A stretch of DNA of 64,000 bases, taken from positions 310,001 to 374,000 of the forward strand of contig NZ_VKCZ01000019.1 in the NCBI RefSeq assembly GCF_009299835.1. The letters are read 5' to 3'. Numbering within the stretch: position 1 is the first letter of the stretch; every line of letters starts with the position of its first letter. Below are positions 26,040-34,230 of this stretch, one piece after another. The notes beneath the pieces are model-generated. The model saw only the letters and a list, made by a program, of their open reading frames with translations, ran no database searches and had not been told where the DNA came from. The stretch comes from Microlunatus speluncae. Lineage in GTDB: Bacteria; Actinomycetota; Actinomycetes; Propionibacteriales; Propionibacteriaceae. A program made the position numbers and the translations under genes.

Positions 26040-27418
26040 TGATCATGAAGCGGAGAGTCGCGCTCGCGCTGATCATGGGCCTGGTGCTGACCGGCTGTGC
26101 CGGCCAGCGTCCGGAGGGCAACCTCGACGTGCCCGATCCGGGAGTCCTGGACCGGGCGAGCGGGGTGACCACGGTCAGCTTCTGGCACTCGATGGACGCC
26201 AGCAACGGCGTCGCCCTGAACAAGCTGGTGGATCAGTTCAACGCCGAACACCAGGGCAGGATCGCTGTCAAGGCCACGTTCCAGGGCGCCTACGACGACG
26301 CGATCACCAAATACAAGGCGTCGGTGCAGTCCAACACCACCCCGTCGATGGTGCAGATCTACGACATCGGCACCCAGTTCATGATCGACTCCAAGCAGGT
26401 GGTGCCGATCGCCGACTTCGCCGACCGGGACGGCTACGACCTCGGCCAGATCCAGAAGAACATCGCCGGCTACTACACCGTCGCCGGCAAGCAGTGGTCG
26501 ATGCCGCTGAACAGCTCCGTACCCCTGCTCTACTTCAACAAGACCGCCTTCCGCGACGCCGGCCTCGATCCCGATCATCCGCCGCGCAACCTGGCCGAGA
26601 TCCGGGCCGCGGCCGAGAAGCTGTCCCGCTCCCGCGGCGGACCGATCCAGTACGGGTTCGGCGCCGCGATCTACGGCTGGCTGCTGGAGCAGCTCACCTC
26701 CACCGCCGACCAGCTCTACTGCGACGCCGATAACGGCCGGTCCGGCGAGCGGGTGCGGAGTGTCAACCTCGACTCGCCGCTGTTGATCGAGACCGCCACC
26801 TGGTGGCAACAAATGATCAAGGACGGGCTGGCGGTCAACACCGGCCGGGCGACCAAGGATGCGCAGGATGCGTTCAAGGCCGGGCAGACGGCGATGACGC
26901 TGGAGTCGACCGGCTCGCTGAAGTCGTTCCTCACCGCGGCCGAGGGCAAGTTCGAGGTCGGCGTCGCCCCGTACCCCGTGGTCTCCGGCACCCTGCCGGC
27001 CGGCGCCGGACCGTCGATCGGCGGCGCCAGCCTGTGGATCTCCGGCCCGGGTCACACCGAGGAGGAGAAGGAAGCCGCCTGGCAGTTCGTTCAGTTCCTC
27101 AGCACCCCGGAGTCACAGGCCTTCTGGCACACCAACACCGGCTACTTCCCGGTCACCCCGGCCGCGCTGAAACTGCCGGTGGAGCAGGAATATCTGGCGA
27201 AGAACCCGCAGTTCCAGGTCGCCATCGACTCGCTGAACGCGACCGAGGTCCGGCCCACCAGCACCGGCTGCGTCGCCGGCTCGATGCCGCAGATCCGCAA
27301 GGCCTCCGAGGACGGGCTCGAGCGCGTACTGATCGGCCAGGATCCGACCGAGTCGATGCGCAAGGTGAAGGAGAACGTCGCCCTCACCATCGCCAACTAC
27401 AACGACTCCACCGGCTGA
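26039..27418 (+). CDS. Extracellular sugar-binding lipoprotein (SBP family 1)
   Basis: 459-residue binding protein with short signal peptide and lipobox LTGC (Cys20). Landmarks: TTVSFWHSMDASNG, WSMPLNSSVPLLYFNKTAF and the late WQFVQFLSTPESQAFWHTNTG, all typical of glycerol-3-phosphate/sugar binding proteins (UgpB-like). Two in-frame starts in ATGATCATG (26039, 26045); GGGGAAG upstream is compatible with either. Last gene of the operon. Confidence 0.93.
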   Translation: MIMKRRVALALIMGLVLTGCAGQRPEGNLDVPDPGVLDRASGVTTVSFWHSMDASNGVALNKLVDQFNAEHQGRIAVKATFQGAYDDAITKYKASVQSNTTPSMVQIYDIGTQFMIDSKQVVPIADFADRDGYDLGQIQKNIAGYYTVAGKQWSMPLNSSVPLLYFNKTAFRDAGLDPDHPPRNLAEIRAAAEKLSRSRGGPIQYGFGAAIYGWLLEQLTSTADQLYCDADNGRSGERVRSVNLDSPLLIETATWWQQMIKDGLAVNTGRATKDAQDAFKAGQTAMTLESTGSLKSFLTAAEGKFEVGVAPYPVVSGTLPAGAGPSIGGASLWISGPGHTEEEKEAAWQFVQFLSTPESQAFWHTNTGYFPVTPAALKLPVEQEYLAKNPQFQVAIDSLNATEVRPTSTGCVAGSMPQIRKASEDGLERVLIGQDPTESMRKVKENVALTIANYNDSTG

Positions 27419-27429
27419 TCCAACGAAGC

Positions 27430-27828
27430 TCAGGTCGGGCCGTCCAGGTCGTAGTGGGCCCGGTGATGGTCGATCTCGACCAGATGGGTCTCGACCCAGG
27501 CGGCCAGTCCGGTGATCGGCTCCAGCAGCGTGTGGCCGAGTTCGGTGAGGTCGTACTCCACCCGCGGCGGCACCTCGGCGTAGGCGGTCCGGGTGACCAG
27601 CCCGTCCCGGGCCAGCCCGCGCAAGGTCTTGGTCAGCATCCGGTGCGAGATGCCGTCGGCCTCGCGCATCAGCTCGGTGAACCGCAGCGGGCCCGCCGCG
27701 AGCAGTGACACGACGACCAGCGACCACCTGTCGCCGACCATCCGCAGCCGGTCCCGGACCTGCTGCCGGCCGCGGTCGTCGGTGCAGAAGATGACCTGAC
27801 CCGGCTCCACCTTCTCGATGCAATCCAC
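27430..27828 (-). CDS. HxlR/DUF24-family regulator, possible thiol-redox sensor
   Basis: 132-residue winged-helix regulator with the HxlR core MVGDRWSLVVVSLLAAGPLRFTEL and ISHRMLTKTLRGLARDGLV. GTG 27828 is preferred because GGAG stands five bases before it; ATG 27885 would add 19 atypical residues. With this start, cysteines fall at positions 3 and 15. YodB, HypR and QorR, members that sense quinones, diamide or oxidants, use an N-terminal Cys. Divergent from an FMN reductase, the class of gene such regulators repress. Redox sensing is an inference. Confidence 0.85.
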   Translation of the reverse strand: MDCIEKVEPGQVIFCTDDRGRQQVRDRLRMVGDRWSLVVVSLLAAGPLRFTELMREADGISHRMLTKTLRGLARDGLVTRTAYAEVPPRVEYDLTELGHTLLEPITGLAAWVETHLVEIDHHRAHYDLDGPT

Positions 27829-27860
27829 GCTGGCTCCATTTCTTCCCTCGAGTCGCGTCA

Positions 27861-27876
27861 CGCACTTCGAAGTGCG
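27861..27876. promoter_or_regulatory. Candidate HxlR operator palindrome
   Basis: CGCACTTCGAAGTGCG is a perfect 16-bp palindrome in the divergent interval between the HxlR gene and the FMN reductase. Its position and symmetry fit a dimeric HxlR regulator. Confidence 0.6.
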
Positions 27877-27976
27877 CGTGGACAAGCCGAAATGCGGTGC
27901 GGATCCGGCTTGTTCCCATCAGCGACAACAGGGCAGGGGCGCGGCTTCTTCCCTCGGCAACGATCCAGGAGGCACC

Positions 27977-28555
27977 ATGGTCAAGATCGGCATCATCCTC
28001 GGCAGCACCCGACCGGGACGCAACGGCGAGGCGGTCGCCCGGTGGGCCCTCGACCGGGCCCGCACCCGCGGCGACGCCGACTACGAGCTGATCGATCTGC
28101 TGGACCACCCGCTGCCTCATCTCGATGAGGCGATCCCGCCGTCGCTCGGCCAGTACGCCGGCGAGCACACCAAGCGTTGGGCCGAGACCATCGACCGGTT
28201 CGACGGCTACGTGTTCGTCACCCCGGAATACAACCACTCCACGTCGGGCGTGCTGAAGAACGCGATCGACTACCTCTATCGGGAGTGGAACGACAAGGCG
28301 GCCGGGTTCGTCAGCTACGGCGGCGTCGGCGGGGCCCGGGCCGTCGAGCATCTGCGGCTGATCGCGGCCGAGCTGCAGGTCGCGACGGTACGGGAGCAGG
28401 TGGCACTGTCGCTCTTCACCGACTTCGAGGAGTTCAGCCGGTTCCGGCCGAACGAGCGCCAGGGCAGCACCCTGGACGCGATGCTGGACCAGCTCACCGC
28501 CTGGTCCGGCGCGCTCCGCGGGGTGCGGGAAGGGCGGCGGTTGGCTGCCGTCTAG
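27977..28555 (+). CDS. NADPH-dependent FMN reductase / flavodoxin-like quinone reductase
   Basis: 192-residue flavodoxin-fold protein. FMN phosphate loop GIILGSTRPGRNGEAVARW near the N-terminus, the TPEYNHSTSGVLKNAIDYLY flavin-contact segment, and SYGGVGGARAVEHLR. CAGGAGG precedes the ATG. Likely reduces quinones, nitro or azo compounds using NAD(P)H in the cytoplasm. Control by the divergent HxlR regulator is likely. Confidence 0.93.
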   Translation: MVKIGIILGSTRPGRNGEAVARWALDRARTRGDADYELIDLLDHPLPHLDEAIPPSLGQYAGEHTKRWAETIDRFDGYVFVTPEYNHSTSGVLKNAIDYLYREWNDKAAGFVSYGGVGGARAVEHLRLIAAELQVATVREQVALSLFTDFEEFSRFRPNERQGSTLDAMLDQLTAWSGALRGVREGRRLAAV

Positions 28556-28585
28556 TAGTAGCGGATGGGGCATAGGAGTTTCGTT

Positions 28586-28604
28586 CCCTGAGCCTGTCGA
28601 AGGG
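28586..28604 (-). repeat. 19-bp short repeat, copy 1
   Basis: CCCTGAGCCTGTCGAAGGG, the reverse complement of the family core CCCTTCGACAGGCTCAGGG. Intergenic, 30 bp after the FMN reductase stop. Confidence 0.9.
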
Positions 28605-28688
28605 CAAGCCCGATGAACCGGCATAGTTGTCCACAGATCTGCCGGAGTCAGCTTGCTGACTCTCCTGATCTGGATCCATCCTCAACGA

Positions 28689-29003
28689 ATGCCCTACACC
28701 TATCTGCTCGAGTGCGTCGATGGCACCTTCTACGTCGGCAGCACACGAAATCTTGATCAGCGCATGCAAGATCACTATCTCGGGTCGGCCGATGGCTACA
28801 CGTCAAAGCGGCGGCCGGTTCGGCTGGTTTGGTTCGCGGAGTGCGACCGGATCGATGAGGCGTACGCGCTGGAGCGCAAGATCAAAGGTTGGCGGCGCGC
28901 GAAGCGTGTTGCTTTGATCGAAGGGCGGTTCACCGACCTGCCCGGTTTGTCACGTACATCGCGGGCACGGGGCGATTCGGATGGCGGGCAGGTCGGTCGA
29001 TAG
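28689..29003 (+). CDS. GIY-YIG nuclease superfamily protein, single domain
   Basis: 104-residue stand-alone GIY-YIG domain: PYTYLLECVDGTFYVGSTRNL supplies the two Tyr-containing beta strands, a catalytic-type Arg follows in NLDQRMQDH, and the Glu metal ligand is likely in YALERKIKGW. Related small UPF0213-type proteins have DNA-nicking activity or unknown function. Starts at ATG 28689. Four copies of the 19-bp repeat lie around it, one before and three after; three more sit 1.5 kb downstream. G+C appears slightly lower than in its neighbours. Confidence 0.85.
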   Translation: MPYTYLLECVDGTFYVGSTRNLDQRMQDHYLGSADGYTSKRRPVRLVWFAECDRIDEAYALERKIKGWRRAKRVALIEGRFTDLPGLSRTSRARGDSDGGQVGR

Positions 29004-29023
29004 AGCGCGGCGCATCGGGCTTG

Positions 29024-29137
29024 CCCTTCGACAGGCTCAGGGAACGGAACTCCTGTGCGGCCTAGCTCTGCCCCTTCGACAGGCTCAGGGAACGGAACTC
29101 CTGTGCGGCCCAGCTCTGCCCTTCGACAGGCTCAGGG
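29024..29137 (+). repeat. Array of three 19-bp repeats, in ~48-bp tandem units
   Basis: Cores at 29024-29042, 29072-29090 and 29119-29137. Between cores the sequence GAACGGAACTCCTGTGCGGC plus CYAGCTCTGCC is also repeated, so the region is a tandem of about 48- and 47-bp units. Immediately follows the GIY-YIG gene. Confidence 0.9.
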
Positions 29138-29255
29138 AGCGAGAACCTGCATTGGTCATCTGATGGTCACCTCAGGGTCGATCGACTGATCCGCGGGCGG
29201 GAGGTACGGCGGTTAGCCTCCGCGCGACGGCGCAGCACACAGACGGGGGACTATC

Positions 29256-30464
29256 GTGACCGACCATGATCATGAGCAGGATGGAGTCGAGGAGTCGGCG
29301 GGTGGCGGTCTCGACCGACGCCGGTTCATCGGAATGGGCGGCGCGGCGGCGGCGCTGGGGCTCGGGGCGGCGATGACGGGCCAGTCGGCGCAGGCGGCGC
29401 CGGCCTCGGCGCGCGGGCTGCGCTTCGGCAAGGACGGTACGTTCACGATCGTTCAGTTCAACGACACCCAGGACGACGAGCTGATCGACCGGCGGACGAT
29501 CGAGCTGATGGAGAAGACGCTCGACTCGGTCCGGCCGGATCTGGTGATCTTGAACGGCGACAACATCACCGGCGGCTGCGAGAACGAGCTGGCGATGCGG
29601 CAGGCGATGAACAACGTGGTGCTGCCGATGGAGCACCGCAAGATCCCCTGGGCGATCACCTTCGGCAACCACGACGAGGACTCGACCCCGGACACCGGGA
29701 TGGACGAGCCGGACATGCTCGCGTTCTACCGCTCCTATGATCACAATCTCAACAAGCCGAGCCCGGCCGACATCACCGGCACCGGCAACATGAACCTGAT
29801 CATCAAGGGATCGAGCGGGCAGCGGCCGGCGTTCAACCTGTTCCTGCTGGACAGCGGTCGGTATGCGCCGGCCAAGATCGCCGGGCAGGACTTCGAGGGC
29901 TACCCGACCTGGGACTGGATCCGGATGAACCAGGTGCAGTGGTACACCGAGACCTCCCGCCGGGTCGAATCGCAGGCCCGCAAGGTGGTGCCGGCGCTGA
30001 TGTTCATCCACATCCCGCTCTGGGAGTACCGGTTCATGTGGTTCGCCAGCGTGGACAGCCGGACGGCCGCCGATCATGGCCGGGCCGTGGCCAAGCACAA
30101 GATCGTCGGCGAACGGAACGAGGACGAGTGCCCCGGCCCGGTCAACAGCGGCATGTTCTCGGCGATCTTGGACCGCGGCGACGTCAGGGGCGTGTTCTGT
30201 GGTCATGATCACGTCAACACCTACGTCGGCGACTACTACGGCGTCCTGCTCGGCTATGCCGGCAACACCGGCTTCGGCACCTACGGGCTGTCGGGCGCCG
30301 AGCGCAACCGGCTCCGCGGAGCCCGGGTGTTCACCCTGACCGAGGACGGCGACGACGTGCAGGTCGACACCGAGATGGTCTGGGCCAAGGACTTCGGCAT
30401 CGACCTGACCGCCAACGACCAGCCGATCCCGCCCGCCCCGCTGGAGCGGTCCCAGCGGGGCTGA
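29256..30464 (+). CDS. Tat-exported metallophosphoesterase
   Basis: 402-residue calcineurin-like phosphoesterase with twin-arginine signal DRRRFIGMGG (about residues 20-29) and cleavage near AQAAPAS. Metal motifs in order: IVQFNDTQDD (a DxH variant), LNGDN, FGNHDED, HIPLWEY and CGHDHVN. Probably removes phosphate outside the membrane from a small organic phosphate. GTG start after a GGGGGA stretch. Flanked on both sides by 19-bp repeats. Confidence 0.92.
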   Translation: MTDHDHEQDGVEESAGGGLDRRRFIGMGGAAAALGLGAAMTGQSAQAAPASARGLRFGKDGTFTIVQFNDTQDDELIDRRTIELMEKTLDSVRPDLVILNGDNITGGCENELAMRQAMNNVVLPMEHRKIPWAITFGNHDEDSTPDTGMDEPDMLAFYRSYDHNLNKPSPADITGTGNMNLIIKGSSGQRPAFNLFLLDSGRYAPAKIAGQDFEGYPTWDWIRMNQVQWYTETSRRVESQARKVVPALMFIHIPLWEYRFMWFASVDSRTAADHGRAVAKHKIVGERNEDECPGPVNSGMFSAILDRGDVRGVFCGHDHVNTYVGDYYGVLLGYAGNTGFGTYGLSGAERNRLRGARVFTLTEDGDDVQVDTEMVWAKDFGIDLTANDQPIPPAPLERSQRG

Positions 30465-30507
30465 ACCGGTCGGGTCGTTATGGGCGTGTGGCCCAGCGGT
30501 GTTCGTT

Positions 30508-30526
30508 CCCTGAGCCTGTCGAAGGG
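30508..30526 (-). repeat. 19-bp short repeat, copy 5
   Basis: Exact core on the minus strand, 44 bp after the phosphoesterase stop. Confidence 0.9.
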
Positions 30527-30580
30527 CAAGCCTGATGCCCTCTTGGTTGGGCCTGTGGGCCGGAAAGGCACCTGGCTTTG

Positions 30581-30637
30581 CCCTTCGACAGGCTCAGGGA
30601 ACGGACGTGTCGGGCTTGCCCTTCGACAGGCTCAGGG
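30581..30637 (+). repeat. 19-bp short repeats, copies 6 and 7
   Basis: Exact cores at 30581-30599 and 30619-30637, both followed by GAACG. Copy 7 ends eight bases from the stop of the minus-strand regulator; copy 5 faces them, forming an inverted arrangement. Confidence 0.9.
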
Positions 30638-30645
30638 AACGAGCG

Positions 30646-31470
30646 TCAGACCGCCGCGGCGAGCAGCTGCAGGGCCGCCTCGGACGGCGAACCGGGTGCG
30701 GCGGTGTAGAGCAGCAGCCGCTGACCCGGATCGTCGGGCAGGTCCAGCGACTCCTCGTCCACCGTCATCACGCCGACCTGGGAATGCCGCAGGTCCAGGG
30801 TGGCGTGAGCGCAGCTCTGCACCCGGTGCCGCGACCACAGGGCCGCGAACTCGTCGCTGCGCAGGGACAGCTCGCCGATCAGCTCGGTCAGCTCCGGATC
30901 GTCGCCGTGCCGACCGGCCAGAAAGCGCAGGCAGGCCACGGTCTCCCGGGCCTGCCGCGGCCAGTCGACGAAGAGGTCGCGGACCGGCGGATCGAGGAAG
31001 GTGATCCGGGCCAGATTCGGCAAGGCGCCCGGTCCGGCCGCGAAGGTCGAGTCGAACAAGGCCTGGCCGGCCCGGTTCCACGCCAGCACGTCCATCCGGC
31101 GGCCGATCACCAGGGCCGGCACGTTCAGCGTGGAGACCAGCTGCACCAGCCCGGGCCGGAGCCGTTCGGGCCGAGCCCGACGGCGGACCGGGGGAGTGGG
31201 CCGCGCCAGCGCGTGCAGGTGCGCCCGTTCATGATCATCGAGCCGCAGCGCTCGGGCGAGGGCATCCAGCACGACATCGGACGCGTTCCGGCTCTGCCCC
31301 TGCTCCAGCCGGGTGTAGTAGGCCGGGCTGACTCCGGCGAGCTGGGCCAACTCCTCCCGTCGCAGGCCGGGGACGCGGCGGCGGCCGTACTCACCGAGGC
31401 CGACGTCCGCCGGCCGCAACTGCGCGCGCCGCGACCGGAGGAAATCGCCGAGCCCGATGCTGTTCTGCAT
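30646..31470 (-). CDS. XRE/MmyB-type helix-turn-helix regulator
   Basis: 274-residue regulator. N-terminal HTH with GLRREELAQLAGVSPAYYTRLEQGQ and an MmyB-like ligand domain containing VLAWNRAGQALF and NLARITFLDP. Members of this actinobacterial class are typically divergent from short-chain dehydrogenases they control, as here (SDR at 31572). Ligand may be a fatty acid or similar hydrophobe, by family analogy. Confidence 0.92.
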   Translation of the reverse strand: MQNSIGLGDFLRSRRAQLRPADVGLGEYGRRRVPGLRREELAQLAGVSPAYYTRLEQGQSRNASDVVLDALARALRLDDHERAHLHALARPTPPVRRRARPERLRPGLVQLVSTLNVPALVIGRRMDVLAWNRAGQALFDSTFAAGPGALPNLARITFLDPPVRDLFVDWPRQARETVACLRFLAGRHGDDPELTELIGELSLRSDEFAALWSRHRVQSCAHATLDLRHSQVGVMTVDEESLDLPDDPGQRLLLYTAAPGSPSEAALQLLAAAV

Positions 31471-31571
31471 CGGTCCAGTATTGCCAAGGATTCGGCCGCG
31501 ACCCTGACCCTGCCAGGCCTACGTTCAGCAGACGCTGGTTGCCCGGCCGCCGGCCGGGCAGCCTGGGCGGC

Positions 31572-32366
31572 ATGGATCTCCAGCTCAGCGGACAGACCGC
31601 CCTGATCACCGGATCGACCGCGGGCATCGGCTTCGCCGTCGCGACCGGCCTCGCCCGCGAGGGCGTCACGATCGTCCTCAACGGCCGCGACCAGACCCGC
31701 CTGACCGGCGCCCGGGACCGGCTGCTCGCCGCCGTGCCCGGCGCGGAGGTACGCACCGTCGCCGCGGACGTCACCACCGCGGCGGGCGGCCGCCGGCTGC
31801 TGGACGCCGAGCCCGACGTCGACATCTTGATCAACAATGTGGCGATCTCCGACTTCGCGACGTTCGCTGAGGTCGCCGACGAGGAGTGGCTGCGCTACTT
31901 CGAGACCAACGTGCTCAGTTCGATCCGGCTGTCCCGGCACCACCTGCCCCGGATGCTGGCCCGCGGCACCGGCCGGATGATCTTCGTCTCCGCCGACTCC
32001 GCGGTCACCGGTGATGCGGACATGCTGCCGTACGCGATGACCAAGAGTGCCCTGCTCACCGTCGCCCGCGGCCTCGCCGAACTCACCCGCGGCACCGCCG
32101 TCACGGTCAACTCCGTGCTGGCCGGGCCGGTCGCGACCGAGGGCGCGATCGACTTCATCGCCAAGGCCGCGGCGGAGCAGGGCCGGTCGGCCGCCGAGGT
32201 CGAGGCCGCCTACTTCGCCGAGTATCGCCCGACCTCGCTGCTCCGCCGGCCGGCGACACCGGAGGAGTTGGCCAGCCAGGTGGTCTACCTGAGCAGCCCG
32301 CTCGCGGTCTCCACCAACGGCGCCGCCGTCCGCGCCGAGGGCGGCACCATCCGGACCATCGGCTGA
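31572..32366 (+). CDS. SDR-family NAD(P)-dependent oxidoreductase
   Basis: 264-residue classical short-chain dehydrogenase: cofactor loop TGSTAGIG (residues 13-20), DV (66-67), NNVA (88-91), catalytic S143, Y154 and K158 in the YAMTK motif. Arg40 region NGRD suggests NADP preference. Its leader carries a GCCCGGCC/GGCCGGGC hairpin (31541-31559). Stop is 2 bp from the end of the minus-strand permease. Confidence 0.93.
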   Translation: MDLQLSGQTALITGSTAGIGFAVATGLAREGVTIVLNGRDQTRLTGARDRLLAAVPGAEVRTVAADVTTAAGGRRLLDAEPDVDILINNVAISDFATFAEVADEEWLRYFETNVLSSIRLSRHHLPRMLARGTGRMIFVSADSAVTGDADMLPYAMTKSALLTVARGLAELTRGTAVTVNSVLAGPVATEGAIDFIAKAAAEQGRSAAEVEAAYFAEYRPTSLLRRPATPEELASQVVYLSSPLAVSTNGAAVRAEGGTIRTIG

Positions 32367-32367
32367 G

Positions 32368-33264
32368 TCATTTCAGTCCGCTGTGCGCCAGGGCGGCGAT
32401 GAAGTTCCGTTGGAAGATCAGGAACACGACCATGATCGGCAGCACCGACGAGACCGACGCCGCCATCGCCAGCCCCGCGGAGAGGCCGCCGTCGGAGTCG
32501 ACGAACTGGGTCAGGCCGAGCGGCACGGTGTAGCTGGTCTTGTCCGACAGCATGATCAACGGGGTCTCGTAGTCGTTCCAGGAACCGACGAAGCTGATGA
32601 TGCCGAGCGCGGCCAGCACCGGCCGGGCCAGCGGTAGGTAGATCCGCCAGAACACCTGCCACTCGTTCGCCCCGTCGATCCGTGCCGCCTCGCCCAGCTC
32701 GGGCGGCGCGGCGACGAAGAACTGGCGGATCAGGAAGGTGCCGAAGACGGTGAAGATGCCCGGCAGGATCAAGGCCCACAAGGTGTTGTAGAGGCCGAGC
32801 TGCTGGAAGTACATGAACCGCGGGATCAGCAGCAGCTGGGTCGGCACGATCGCCGTCGCCAGGTAGAGCAGAAAGATCTTGTCCCGGCCGACGAAGGAGA
32901 GCCGGGCGAACGCGTACCCGGCCATCGAGGAGGTGAACAGATCACCGGCGACGCCGACCAGCGAGACCAGCAGCGAGTTGGCGAAGTAGCGGGCGATCGA
33001 GGCGTCGCCGAGCCAGACGTCGGCGTAGTTGGCCCACTGCACCGGGTCGGGGATCCAGCGCACCGGGATGGAGAAGACGTCGAGGTTGCGCTTGAGCGAG
33101 GACGAGATCATCCAGACGAACGGAAGCAGGAAGCCGATCGCCAGCGTCCAGAGCACGATCGCCTTGACGTAGCGGCGGAGCCGGGCGGCCGGCCGGTTGC
33201 GGGCCGGGGTCCGACGCTGCGGTGTCCGCTCGAGCGGACGGGACAGGGTGCTCGTCGCGGTCAT
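32368..33264 (-). CDS. Carbohydrate ABC transporter permease, MalG type
   Basis: 298-residue membrane permease with a 35-residue basic tail before helix 1 and EAA loop ELGEAARIDGANEWQVFWRIYLP. ATG 33264 chosen because it forms the ATGA overlap with the preceding permease; upstream in-frame sequence is not protein-like. Last gene of the minus operon beginning at 38721. Confidence 0.92.
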   Translation of the reverse strand: MTATSTLSRPLERTPQRRTPARNRPAARLRRYVKAIVLWTLAIGFLLPFVWMISSSLKRNLDVFSIPVRWIPDPVQWANYADVWLGDASIARYFANSLLVSLVGVAGDLFTSSMAGYAFARLSFVGRDKIFLLYLATAIVPTQLLLIPRFMYFQQLGLYNTLWALILPGIFTVFGTFLIRQFFVAAPPELGEAARIDGANEWQVFWRIYLPLARPVLAALGIISFVGSWNDYETPLIMLSDKTSYTVPLGLTQFVDSDGGLSAGLAMAASVSSVLPIMVVFLIFQRNFIAALAHSGLK

Positions 33265-34220
33265 GTGTACAACCCCTGGTTCCGTTGCAGCCGCCAGAAG
33301 AAGACGCTGAGCAGCAGCACGCCGAGGAAGCTGGTGACGCCGATCGCCGCCGCGTAGCCGAACCGGTAGTACTGGAACCCGTTCTGATACATCAGGTACG
33401 ACATCGTCGTGGTCGACTCGCCCGGCCCGCCCTGGGTCAGGAACGCGATCAGCCCGAAGCCCTGCGACTGGCTGATCATGGAGGTGATCAACAGGAACGT
33501 GGTGGTCGGCATCAACGACCGCCAGGTCACGGTGGCGAACCGGCGCAGCGGCCCTGCTCCGTCGATCGCCGCGGCCTCGTGTAGATCCGCCGGCATGCTC
33601 TGCAGCGCCGACAGGTAGATCACCGCGTGGAAGCCGACCCCGGACCAGACCGCGATCATGATCAGCGACGGCAGGCTCCACTCCTGCGACACCAGCCAGG
33701 TCGGCGGTTCGGCGATGCCGATCGTCCGCAGCCCGAGATTGATCAGGCCGCTGGACGGATTGAGCAGCAGCAGCCAGACGAAGCCGATCGCGATCGAGGA
33801 GACGATGTGCGGGATGAAGAAGATCACCCGCAGCGCGGCCCGGCCGGGCACCTCGCCGTTCAGGGCCAGGGCGAGCGCCATTCCGCCCGCCATGGTCAGC
33901 GGGACGCCGAACCCGGCGTAGGTGATCGTCCGTCGCACCGCGTCCCAGAACGCCGGGTCGGCCGCCAGCTCGGTGAAGTTGGCCAGGCCGACGAAGCTGA
34001 GCCCCTCCAGCCCGGACACCACATCCCAGTCGGTGAAGGCGATCGCCAGACCGGACAGCAGCGGGATCACGGTGAAGGTGGCGAAGCCGAGCAGATTCGG
34101 CAGGATGAACAGCCAGCCCACCCGGGTCGACATGCCGCCCGGGCCGCGGGCGGTGCGACGGCGGCTCAGCGGGAGGGACGGCTCGATCCGCGCCCCGCCG
34201 ATCGTCGTGAGGTCGGTCAT
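33261..34220 (-). CDS. Sugar ABC transporter permease, MalF type
   Basis: 319-residue membrane permease. A 40-residue Arg-rich cytoplasmic tail is followed by six hydrophobic segments; EAA loop DLHEAAAIDGAGPLRRFATVTW. Start 10 bp after the binding-protein stop. Confidence 0.92.
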   Translation of the reverse strand: MTDLTTIGGARIEPSLPLSRRRTARGPGGMSTRVGWLFILPNLLGFATFTVIPLLSGLAIAFTDWDVVSGLEGLSFVGLANFTELAADPAFWDAVRRTITYAGFGVPLTMAGGMALALALNGEVPGRAALRVIFFIPHIVSSIAIGFVWLLLLNPSSGLINLGLRTIGIAEPPTWLVSQEWSLPSLIMIAVWSGVGFHAVIYLSALQSMPADLHEAAAIDGAGPLRRFATVTWRSLMPTTTFLLITSMISQSQGFGLIAFLTQGGPGESTTTMSYLMYQNGFQYYRFGYAAAIGVTSFLGVLLLSVFFWRLQRNQGLYT

Positions 34221-34230
34221 CGGACCGCTC

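Noticed and set aside
29024..29137. Possible CRISPR-like array
   Set aside because: The intervening sequences are themselves repeated, not unique spacers, and no cas genes are present.
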